Positions 8,418 to 16,142 of a stretch of DNA of 64,000 nucleotides are shown one piece after another. The stretch's first letter is position 1; each line of letters begins with the position of its first letter. Source of the DNA: Streptomyces sp. NBC_01451 (GTDB lineage: Bacteria; Actinomycetota; Actinomycetes; Streptomycetales; Streptomycetaceae); NCBI RefSeq assembly GCF_036227485.1, contig NZ_CP109479.1, positions 1,984,001 through 2,048,000 on the forward strand. Reading direction: 5' to 3'. Both the position numbers and the translations under genes were made by a program. The notes under the pieces are model-generated. The model made no database searches. It was given only the letters and a program-made list of their open reading frames with translations, and was not told where the DNA came from.

Positions 8418-9734
8418 CTAGTCAGGCATTGCCATGGGAGGCAGCGCCGAAACGGCCGGAACAGGACGTTCGCCTCCGATCGCCGGCCCCAGTGCCGCCG
8501 CGACATGCCGGATCAGCCGCTCCAGGTCATGGCAGTACACCGATGGATGCCTGAAACCACTTCCTTCACGATAGCGATGGGCATAATTTCCGCCACCGCA
8601 GACAGCTATGACGGGACAGGTCCGACAGGTGACCCCCAGGGCCGCTACGCCGATCTGCCGAGCTGCCACGCCCGGATGGTCCAGCGACTCGTCGAAGGTG
8701 TTGCGGAAGACGTCCAGTCCAGTGACCACAGCCCCCTCGTATGTTTGCTTGAGGGAATCCAATTGCTCGATCTGCCCGTCGGTCTCCACCACGATCGCCG
8801 CCGTCGGCGACAGCCCGACGGCCTCCAGCGCGCTGGGCAGCCCCAGCAGCAGGGCGATGATCTCGGAGAAGATGCGGATCCGTGGCGGCGGGCCCTCGCC
8901 CGAGCGGCTGCCCCACCACAGGTCGAAGGCCGCGGCCAGCCAGTCCCCGTAGGGGGTGGCGCCCCGGCTGCCGGTCCGGGCCGTCTCGGGAGCGCGCACC
9001 GGCAGTCCCGGTGGCGGGTTCGACCAGTTGCCGTGCGGCAGCAGCAGGTCGAGCACCGGGGGCCGCAGGGCGGCGAGGGAGCGGTAGACCTCCCCCGGGT
9101 CGGCCGTGACGTCGATCGTGCAGAGCAGTCCGGCGTACGACTGGGGGTGGCGGGCGAGCAGGCGCGCCGCCCGCAGGGCCCGGCGCCAGGACGGGCGCCC
9201 CGCATGGTCCACCCGGCGTCTGTTGAACGCGGGGGTGCCCCCGTCGAGGCTCAGGCCGACCCGGATGCCCTCCTGGGCCAGCAGGGCCAGGGCCCGTTCG
9301 GTGAGCAGGGTGCCGTTCGACTGCACGGTCGCCCGCAGTGCGCAGTCGGCCGGCAGGGCGGCCCGGACCGTGCGGACGTAGTCCACCAGGACGCCGGGGC
9401 CCGACAGCAGTGGCTCACCCCCGTGCAGAGCGACTCGGACCTCGCCCAGTCCGTGGGTGCGCGCGTGTTCGGCGATCCGGTGGGCCGTCTGTCGCATGAC
9501 GGCGGCGGACACCTTGGGCGGATGGTCGCGCCAGGAGCCGTCCTCACCATGGTAGATGTAGCAGTACGTGCAGGTCAGGTTGCATCTGCTGTGCACCTTG
9601 AGGGTGAACTGACGCATCGGCACCGAACGCAGACCGGTACGGCGCAGTGCCTGGACGTCCAGCACCGACAGGGGCCACGGAGCGAGGAACCCGCCCAGGG
9701 CGGAATGGCTCTGTTCGCACGAAACAGGGAACAT
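8418..9734 (-). CDS. FxsB-family cyclophane-forming radical SAM/SPASM peptide maturase (module B)
   Basis: 438 aa; ATG 9734 is preceded by GGGGAGG at a good distance. The radical SAM motif is C51-N-L-T-C55-T-Y-C58 after LKVHSR, then HGGEPLLSG, and near the C-terminus CRTCPVIAVCGGGNYAHRYREGSGFRHPSVYCHD, split here as the CxxC, CGGGNYAHRY and YCHD elements of FxsB-type SPASM domains. It closely resembles the module A enzyme along its whole length, with an extra ~20-residue insertion around residues 230-250. Its own precursor lies 59 bases upstream. Whether the two enzymes are specific or interchangeable cannot be read from sequence; the shared substrate core suggests cross-processing is possible. 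Confidence 0.9.
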   Translation of the reverse strand: MFPVSCEQSHSALGGFLAPWPLSVLDVQALRRTGLRSVPMRQFTLKVHSRCNLTCTYCYIYHGEDGSWRDHPPKVSAAVMRQTAHRIAEHARTHGLGEVRVALHGGEPLLSGPGVLVDYVRTVRAALPADCALRATVQSNGTLLTERALALLAQEGIRVGLSLDGGTPAFNRRRVDHAGRPSWRRALRAARLLARHPQSYAGLLCTIDVTADPGEVYRSLAALRPPVLDLLLPHGNWSNPPPGLPVRAPETARTGSRGATPYGDWLAAAFDLWWGSRSGEGPPPRIRIFSEIIALLLGLPSALEAVGLSPTAAIVVETDGQIEQLDSLKQTYEGAVVTGLDVFRNTFDESLDHPGVAARQIGVAALGVTCRTCPVIAVCGGGNYAHRYREGSGFRHPSVYCHDLERLIRHVAAALGPAIGGERPVPAVSALPPMAMPD

Positions 9735-9793
9735 CGCACCACCTCCCCAGGGCAGCGCACGCTCGTCCGACGCGGCCGGGAATCAGCCCCGCG

Positions 9794-10033
9794 TCAGGGC
9801 GAGTCCTCGTAGTACGCCACGGGCGACTCGGTTGCGCGGGACCTCGGCTCCAGTTCCGCGAGAACGGCGTTCAACGCGGGACAACTGCCCGCCCTCGGCA
9901 GTTCCCCCCACATGACGCCCCGGAGATCCTGAAGTGGTTCATCCCACGCGGTCGGCTCATCGGTCGCAGGACTCAACACGCTGTGCTCCTCCCCGGCACG
10001 TCGGCCATCGGGAATTACCCGTGCGGGGAACAC
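9794..10033 (-). CDS. RiPP precursor peptide B ending in YYEDSP
   Basis: 79 aa from GTG 10033, the only start between the upstream gene's stop (10087) and the conserved part, preceded by AGAAGAAAGG about 7 bases away. The leader has L-Q-D-L-R-G...L...CPALNAVLAELEPR, which aligns with precursor A (LxDxxG...L......P.L..V...L..R). The protein ends Y74-Y-E-D-S-P79 (bases 9797-9814) directly before the stop. The codons for YED and P match precursor A almost base for base. The frame can be extended upstream to 10198, but that part lies inside the preceding gene. Candidate substrate of the maturase immediately downstream. Confidence 0.75.
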   Translation of the reverse strand: MFPARVIPDGRRAGEEHSVLSPATDEPTAWDEPLQDLRGVMWGELPRAGSCPALNAVLAELEPRSRATESPVAYYEDSP

Positions 10034-10086
10034 ACGGAAACCTTTCTTCTGCCCTCCTGCCCAGCTTGGCCGAAAGAACGATCGAA

Positions 10087-13000
10087 TCAGGCCGAACCAT
10101 TGCCGCCCGCGCGGGCCGTCAGCGCCCGCATCCGCCCGAGGGTCGCGAGGCCCTCCGGGTGCCGCGCGTCCCCGCCCATGGCCTGCCAGTCGGCCCATGC
10201 GGCCCGGTACGCGTCGAGGGCGTGGGCCGGGCCCGCCGTGCGTTCCAGGACCGTGCCGCGCCGGTGCAGGGCGCGGGCGCGGACGAGGAGTTCACCGGCC
10301 GCCTCGGCGGCGGTCGCGGCTCGCCGGTAGGACTCGGCGGCGCGGTCCTCGTACTCGGTCGTGGCGCTCGGCGGGCGGGCCAGGACAAGCAGCGCGTCGC
10401 CACGTGCCAGCCAGGCCAGCGCCTCCGTGCGGGTGTCCCGCCCGTTCTGGGCGCCCCTGGCCGCGCGGGCCAGGATCCACTCGGCCTCGTGGAGGTCGGT
10501 GAGCGAGCCGCCCGACTCGTGGTGACGGATCAGGGCCCGGCCGAACAGGAGCCCGCGAGCCGGCAGCCGTGGGTCGCTGGCGGGGGTCTGGGCGAGGGCG
10601 GCCCGCAGGGTGCGTACGGCTTCCGTGGCCACCTCCACGTGTCCGTCGTGGGCCGCCCTGCTGAGCAGTGCGCTGCCACGCGCCGCGAGCAGTTCCGGGC
10701 GGCGCGGGTCGTCGGTGCTCAACTGCGCCTGCGCGCGGGCGAAGCAGGCATCCGCGGTGTCGAGTTCGGCAGGTTCGGCGGTGCGCGTCCAGCGGGCGGT
10801 GTGCGCCTCGGCCAGCCGCCACAGGGCGCGCAGCCTCAACTCGCCCGTGTTCGCCTCTGTTCCGGCCGCCCGCAGCGCCTCTTCCAGCGCCGCGACGACC
10901 TTCTCGGCCCCCGGGTCGCCCGCCACCACCCCTCTGGCCTCCGCAAGTTCCAGCCACGCCCGGCAGACGACCCCCCGCGCCTCCCCCGCCCGCTCCGCCG
11001 GCCCCGCCGCCGACTCGAAGTCCGCCGCGGCCTGTACGGCGAGGGCCCGCGCCTCGTCGGCCGAGTCGCGCTCGCGCGCGTTGGCGCACAGTTCCATCAG
11101 CAGGCCGCCACGGGCCAGCAACGCCGAGCCGGGGAGAGGGTGTTCGCCCGGCCAGCCCTCCAGCAGGGCGTCGAGCCGCACCTGGGCCCCGTACAGCAGC
11201 CGTCGGTCGCCGAGGAGCCGGTAGCGGGCGCGGACCACCTCGACGACGCAGAGCAGTACGTCGAGCAGGGGGTGCGGCTCGGAGCGCACCAGGGCGTACG
11301 CGCGCTCCAGGCTCTCGGCGGCCTCGGCCAGTGCACGGGTCCTCGTCCCGTCGTCGGGCTCGGTGGTGGCCCTCGCCCGGAGCACCTTGCCGAGGACGAG
11401 ATGCGCGTGGGCCGGCGGCGCACCCGCGGGGTCCGCCGCCGCGCGGACGGTCTCCTCCGCCTCTCGCAGGACCGCTCGATCCCGGTGGATGTCCCAGAGG
11501 CAGAGCAGGCATTCGGCGAGGAGGGCCGCCGTCTCCGCGGAGGGCTCCGTCGAGCGGACCATGCGTACGGCGTCCCAGAGGTCGCGGATGCCGCCCAGCC
11601 GTTCGTAGCGGGCGAGGCGGCTACGGGCCAGCCGGAGGGCCAGTGATTGCGAGTGCGGCGGGTCGACGGCGGGGTTCGCGGTGCCGTCGACCTCTCTCGG
11701 CTGGAATCTGCGCAGCACTCTGCGGGGTACGTCGGCGAAGGGCTGCGGGACCGGCCGCCCGGATGTCTCCTCGGTCCCGTCCGTCCGTGCACCGGCCCGG
11801 ACCGCCGTCCCCGACAAGTGGCCGATCACCACCGCCGGGAAGTTCTGGGCCCGCCCTCCCCACACCCGTTCCAGATAGCGCGAGCACTGCTCCAGCACCG
11901 CGAGCGCCTCGTCCAGGGCCAGTCCGTTCAGCAGCAAGTCCCTTACCCCCGGGGCGAATTCGTACCAGGGGCCGGGACCGTCGTTCTCGTCCGCCACCTC
12001 CACCAGCAGGTCGCTCAGCAGCACCTCGGCCAGTTCGACCGGGCCGGTCCCGGGCAGCAGGGCGCGCTGGACCAGCTGCATCACGGGGTAGGACAGCGGC
12101 GCCGCCGAGAGCCAGACCGCGAGGCGGCGGGCGGCGGGAGAGGCGGCGGCGCGGAAGTCCTCGACCAGTTGGTCCGGGGTGCGGTCGGGGCGGCGGCCGG
12201 GGGCCGTCCCGCTGTCCGTGGGCCCGACCATGGCCACTGAGGCCGCCGACGCGCCCCCTGGTCGTTCCGCAAGCAAACGTGCCCAGGCGCCCAGCGCGGC
12301 GGGGGTCGGCGGCAGCACGGGGACCGGTGACGCCCCGCCGTCCCCGGGATCCGGGTCACGGAACGGCCGGAAGCCTGGCATCCCGCCGGGGCTCGCGGCG
12401 CGCCGCAGGGTGCCGGCCTCGGTGGGCAGCAGGGTCCGCGGCCACAGACGCGTGGGCAGCGGCTGTACGACGGCCAGCGGGCCCGCGCTCAGCCGCCGGT
12501 GGAGCAGCCGCTGGGCGGCGCCGTGTCGCCACAGCGGGCCCGAGCAGTCGCTGAGCAGCAGGGTGACGGTCCGGCCGCTCGGGTCGCGCAGGCCGTCCGC
12601 CGGGGCGAGCCATTCGCTTCCGCCCGCCCGGCACAGCACGCCGACTCCGCCGTCGGGGTGCGGGCGAAGCCGGTGGACGGTCACCGAACGAAAGGCGCCG
12701 GACTGTTCGCAGGCGAGGCGCAGCTCCTCCAGGGTGCGCGCCCAGGCGCCCATCGACGGTGAGTCGTCCACGAGCAGTTGCATCCGGGCCTGTCGGCGCC
12801 CGTCGGTCCGGAAGACCGGCAGGGCACAGTCCGCGACAGCACTCGCCTGGGCCGTGCGGGACTCGTCGAGCACGTCGTCGTCGCGGGGCCGTGGCGGTCC
12901 GGCCGGCGGCAGCAGGCCCTGGAGGGGGCGCAGGGCGTGCCCCAGGGACAGCAGGTCCGGGAAGGCCGGCGCCCTCGGTACGAGGATCTCGGCGCCCGCC

Positions 13001-13362
13001 GCGTCGCAGACCGGCTCCGCCCGCTGTTCCCGCTGCCCCCGCTGTTCCCGCAGCGCCTGCTGATTCCGCAGCTCCTGCTGCTCCTGCTGTTTCCGCTGTT
13101 CCCGGACCACCGCGAGGAGTTGCGGGGGCCTCGGACGGTCCGGCGGGTCCGGCGGGAGGGCGTCCTCTCCGGACCGTGGGCCGTCCACGGTCTCGGTGCC
13201 GGGACCTCTCCCCGCACCGGTCTCCGCGTCGGCCATCCGCCCGGCCAGCCAGAGCGCGTCGGCGAGTTCGGTGGCGCCCGGCCGGGCGCCCGCCACCGCG
13301 AGGCGCCGGATCAGCGTGCCCAGGGGGTCCGACCGGTCCGCGGACCCCGCGTCCTCGCTCAC
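10087..13362 (-). CDS. SAV_2336-type vWA and TPR protein (module B)
   Basis: 1091 aa from GTG 13362, overlapping the MoxR stop (GTGA). An N-terminal block (DPLGTLIRRLAVAG...ELADALWLAGRMA) matches the SAV_2336 N-terminal domain. A Gln/Arg/Glu-rich coiled stretch follows (about residues 75-115). A vWA domain then carries LLVDDSPSMG, a DxSxS metal site, and LLLSDCSGPLW. The second half is helical repeat of TPR type (for example EAETVRAAADPAG, LVLGKVLRARA, EAAADFESAAG). The MoxR ATPase immediately upstream is the expected partner. The peptide gene begins 53 bases after its stop, which ties the vWA/MoxR pair to the RiPP genes. No membrane or signal segment. Confidence 0.8.
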   Translation of the reverse strand: MSEDAGSADRSDPLGTLIRRLAVAGARPGATELADALWLAGRMADAETGAGRGPGTETVDGPRSGEDALPPDPPDRPRPPQLLAVVREQRKQQEQQELRNQQALREQRGQREQRAEPVCDAAGAEILVPRAPAFPDLLSLGHALRPLQGLLPPAGPPRPRDDDVLDESRTAQASAVADCALPVFRTDGRRQARMQLLVDDSPSMGAWARTLEELRLACEQSGAFRSVTVHRLRPHPDGGVGVLCRAGGSEWLAPADGLRDPSGRTVTLLLSDCSGPLWRHGAAQRLLHRRLSAGPLAVVQPLPTRLWPRTLLPTEAGTLRRAASPGGMPGFRPFRDPDPGDGGASPVPVLPPTPAALGAWARLLAERPGGASAASVAMVGPTDSGTAPGRRPDRTPDQLVEDFRAAASPAARRLAVWLSAAPLSYPVMQLVQRALLPGTGPVELAEVLLSDLLVEVADENDGPGPWYEFAPGVRDLLLNGLALDEALAVLEQCSRYLERVWGGRAQNFPAVVIGHLSGTAVRAGARTDGTEETSGRPVPQPFADVPRRVLRRFQPREVDGTANPAVDPPHSQSLALRLARSRLARYERLGGIRDLWDAVRMVRSTEPSAETAALLAECLLCLWDIHRDRAVLREAEETVRAAADPAGAPPAHAHLVLGKVLRARATTEPDDGTRTRALAEAAESLERAYALVRSEPHPLLDVLLCVVEVVRARYRLLGDRRLLYGAQVRLDALLEGWPGEHPLPGSALLARGGLLMELCANARERDSADEARALAVQAAADFESAAGPAERAGEARGVVCRAWLELAEARGVVAGDPGAEKVVAALEEALRAAGTEANTGELRLRALWRLAEAHTARWTRTAEPAELDTADACFARAQAQLSTDDPRRPELLAARGSALLSRAAHDGHVEVATEAVRTLRAALAQTPASDPRLPARGLLFGRALIRHHESGGSLTDLHEAEWILARAARGAQNGRDTRTEALAWLARGDALLVLARPPSATTEYEDRAAESYRRAATAAEAAGELLVRARALHRRGTVLERTAGPAHALDAYRAAWADWQAMGGDARHPEGLATLGRMRALTARAGGNGSA

Positions 13363-14432
13363 CTCGGCGGCCGGTTCAGTGGCCGCATGAGCTGTTCGGC
13401 CAGGTGGGCGCGGGTGCCCGGTTCCTCGTCCTGGGCGTGGCGGGTGAGGTAGACGGCGTTGAGGAGCTGGTCGGCCGCCCGTTGTTCGCCCGGTCTGCGT
13501 TCGAGGAACCGGGCGATGACGTCGGCATGCTGCTCGGCCGCGTCCTCGCCGAAGTGGGCGCGGACCATGGCGGCGAGCCGGTCCTCGTCCGGCGGTTCCA
13601 GATGGAGATGGACGCAACGCCTCAACAGCGGTACCGGGAAGTCGCGTTCACCGTTGCTGGTGAGGACGATGAAGGGGAAGGCGCGGCAGCGGATCCGGCC
13701 TTCGTCGACCTCCACGGAGCGCCCGTCGTGGTCACGGACCCGTACGGACGGGTGGTGTTCGGCGATCCGCTCCAGCTCGGGGATGCCGAACTCGCCTTCC
13801 TCCAGGACCCCGAGGAGGTCGTTGGGCAGGTCGATGTCGCTCTTGTCGAGCTCGTCCACCAGGAGCACCCGGGGGCGTTCCGTGGGGAGCAACGCGGTTC
13901 CGAGCGGGCCCAGTCGGAGGTAGCGGCCGATGCCCTGGGCGAGCAGGTCCGTCTCGTCCGGCGGCTGCCGGCCGGGCCTCCGCGACCCGGCCGGGCTCTC
14001 CGTGCCCTCCGGTCGCCCGCGCGGGCGCGTGATCTGGAGGTCCTGAAGGCGGCCCAGGGCGTCGTATCTGTAGAGGCCGTCGGTGAGTTGGGTGCGGCTG
14101 ACGATGGGCCAGCGAAGTACCCGGCCCAGGCCCAGTTCGTGTGCCACGGCGTGGGCGAGCGTGCTCTTGCCGCTGCCCGGTTCGCCGGTGACGAGCAGCG
14201 GGCGGCGCAGATACAACGCCGCGTTGACCAGCTCCAGTTCGGCCGGGGTGGGCCGGTAGTGCTCGGCGAAGGCACGGCTCCGGCCGAGCCGTCGGGCGGA
14301 GACCTCGTCGACGGGCGCCGGCGGGGGGATCGGCGGGCCGCCGTCGAAGCGGCGCCAGGGGGGCGGGTCCGGGAGCCGGTCCACGCCGTCGTGCGGTTGT
14401 CCCGTGCCTCGGTAGATCAGCCACTCGTTCAC
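13359..14432 (-). CDS. MoxR-type AAA+ ATPase (module B)
   Basis: 357 aa from GTG 14432, chosen because GAGGAG lies six bases upstream; a longer frame to 14573 has no such signal. Walker A GEPGSGKST (about residues 83-91), Walker B VLLVDELDKSD (about 186-196), sensor 1 IVLTSNGERDFP and then LLRRCVH complete a MoxR-type ATPase. Residues 130-150 are an Arg/Pro-rich insertion, as in the module A paralogue. It is the first gene of the long minus-strand run, coupled to the vWA-TPR gene. MoxR ATPases use ATP hydrolysis to remodel partner complexes; the target here is unknown. Confidence 0.85.
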   Translation of the reverse strand: MNEWLIYRGTGQPHDGVDRLPDPPPWRRFDGGPPIPPPAPVDEVSARRLGRSRAFAEHYRPTPAELELVNAALYLRRPLLVTGEPGSGKSTLAHAVAHELGLGRVLRWPIVSRTQLTDGLYRYDALGRLQDLQITRPRGRPEGTESPAGSRRPGRQPPDETDLLAQGIGRYLRLGPLGTALLPTERPRVLLVDELDKSDIDLPNDLLGVLEEGEFGIPELERIAEHHPSVRVRDHDGRSVEVDEGRIRCRAFPFIVLTSNGERDFPVPLLRRCVHLHLEPPDEDRLAAMVRAHFGEDAAEQHADVIARFLERRPGEQRAADQLLNAVYLTRHAQDEEPGTRAHLAEQLMRPLNRPPR

Positions 14433-14850
14433 GTCACGCTCCTCGGTGCAGGACGGGCGGGGCTGCCTGATCACCGGGGAAAGAGACGGGTGGGGCGGAG
14501 TACGACGGGTTGGCGAACACCAGGGCACGAAAGGGAACCGGAGGTCCCATTTCCCCTTCCAATCCCCCTCCACACCGGCAATCCTTCTGACACTACCCAG
14601 GACCGACCGAGGAGGATCACCCGCGCGCGGCAGACCCCGTACCGGCTCGTCGACCCTGGTTCCACATGGTTGCTCACTTGACTACCAGGCGTCACATCCG
14701 ATTGGCTCCGCCCCAGCGAAAGTCGGACAGTCGGTGCACGTCACCGGACGATCGCGCAGATTCCGCCGTACCCACACCCCACTTGCCCCCCTCCCCTTCC
14801 TGTCCCATGCCCCTCTCCTCCTCGGCCGCGCAGCGAGGTGCCGCACTTCC
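14433..14850. other. Divergent intergenic region between MoxR-B and sugar-binding lipoprotein genes
   Basis: About 420 bases without a credible gene. It should hold the promoters of the minus-strand conflict/RiPP array and of the plus-strand lipoprotein gene. TTGACT occurs near 14678 but no well-spaced -10 partner is obvious on either strand. The frames open through it have no ribosome binding site and no protein-like composition. Confidence 0.4.
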
Positions 14851-15870
14851 ATGAACACACCCCCCGCTTTTCCCGGTTCAGCACCATCGGCCCGTGTCAA
14901 GGCCGTTGTCGCCGGCATGGCCGCCGTCTGTCTTCTCGCGGTCGGCTGCTCCGGCTCCGGCTCCGACGGTTCGGACTCCGGCCAGGGCTCGGCCGGCGCC
15001 GGCACCGCACGGCTCAGGGTCGTCCTGATCACCCACGGAGCGAAGGGCGACACCTTCTGGGAGCGGGTGCAGAAGGGCGCGCGGGCCGCCGCCGCCAAGG
15101 ACAACATCGAGCTGACGTACGCGAGTGATCCCGATGCCGCCGCCCAGGCCGATCTGGTGCGCGACGCGGTCAGGGACAAGGTCGACGGGATCGCCGTGAC
15201 CCTCGCCAAGCCCGACGCGATGAAGAGCGCGGTCGCGCAGGCGAAGGCGGCGGGAATACCCGTGGTCGGCCTCAACTCCGGTATCGACGCCTGGCGTTCG
15301 GCGGGCCTGCTGGAGTTCTTCGGCCAGGACGAGAGCACCGCGGGCCGAGCGATCGGCGACAAGCTGGACGCGCTCAAGGCCAAGCACGCGCTCTGCGTCA
15401 TCCACGAGCAGGGCAACGTCGGCCTGGAGGCGCGCTGCGCCGGTGTGAAGAAGACGTTCACCGGACAGACCGAGAACCTGTACGTGAACGGCACCGACCT
15501 GGACGCGGTGACCGAGGTCGTCGCGACCCGGCTGACCCAGGACTCGAGCATCGACGAAGTCGTCACACTGGGCGCGCAGTTCGCGCTCTCGGCGGTGAAG
15601 TCGGTGGACCAGGCGAACAGCCGGGCGAAGATCGCCACCTTCGACCTCGACAACGACATCGTCGGTGCCATCAAGAGCGGTGCCGTGCAGTTCGCCGTGG
15701 ACCAGCAGCCGTACCTACAAGGCTATCTCGCCGTCGACTCGCTCTGGCTGTACAAAACGAACGGCAACTTCAGCGGCGGCGGATCGGCTCCCGTGCTCAC
15801 CGGGCCGGCCTTCGTCACCAGGCAGAACATCGCCGACATCGCCAGGTTCGCGGCGAACGGCACCCGCTGA
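14851..15870 (+). CDS. Sugar ABC transporter substrate-binding lipoprotein (Peripla_BP_4 type)
   Basis: 339 aa from ATG 14851 with GAGGTG upstream. The signal peptide ends in lipobox LAVGC, so the protein is a membrane-anchored lipoprotein. The mature part has the ribose/xylose-binding fold: VVLITHGAKGDTFWERVQKG, DGIAVTLAKPDAMK, AAGIPVVGLNSG and a final QPYLQGYLAVDSLWLY. Such proteins deliver sugars, or related small molecules such as autoinducers, to an ABC permease. No permease or ATPase gene is adjacent, so this is an orphan binding protein. Next, on the same strand, is the conservon sensor kinase gene 272 bases on; a sensory role is possible but speculative. Confidence 0.85.
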   Translation: MNTPPAFPGSAPSARVKAVVAGMAAVCLLAVGCSGSGSDGSDSGQGSAGAGTARLRVVLITHGAKGDTFWERVQKGARAAAAKDNIELTYASDPDAAAQADLVRDAVRDKVDGIAVTLAKPDAMKSAVAQAKAAGIPVVGLNSGIDAWRSAGLLEFFGQDESTAGRAIGDKLDALKAKHALCVIHEQGNVGLEARCAGVKKTFTGQTENLYVNGTDLDAVTEVVATRLTQDSSIDEVVTLGAQFALSAVKSVDQANSRAKIATFDLDNDIVGAIKSGAVQFAVDQQPYLQGYLAVDSLWLYKTNGNFSGGGSAPVLTGPAFVTRQNIADIARFAANGTR

Positions 15871-16142
15871 GCGTCACCCCGTACCGCCTCCCGTCCCTCT
15901 TCGGCCCCCTGCCGCGGACATTCCGTATCCCGTTCCGGCGCGCTCCCGAATCCCCCGGCACCACCACCGTCGTACAACGGCTGCACCAAGCTTTGGGGGC
16001 TCACGGTGCGTACGCTCACTTGTACGGATAGCATCCTGCGGACCTACGCGTGTTCCGCCACCTGTTCCGTTTCCGCTGTCATCCACCGCCTGTCACATGC
16101 CAGTTGTCACCCCCGCCCACCGCTGATCGCCCTAGGACGACG

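Noticed and set aside
5045..10033. A terminal FxSxx-COOH motif in either precursor
   Set aside because: Precursor A ends SLIR and precursor B ends YEDSP; neither has Phe-x-Ser near the C-terminus, so they were not called classical FxsA peptides.
10034..10198. Longer form of precursor B starting at 10198
   Set aside because: The extra residues lie inside the vWA-TPR gene in another frame; GTG 10033 has its own ribosome binding site.
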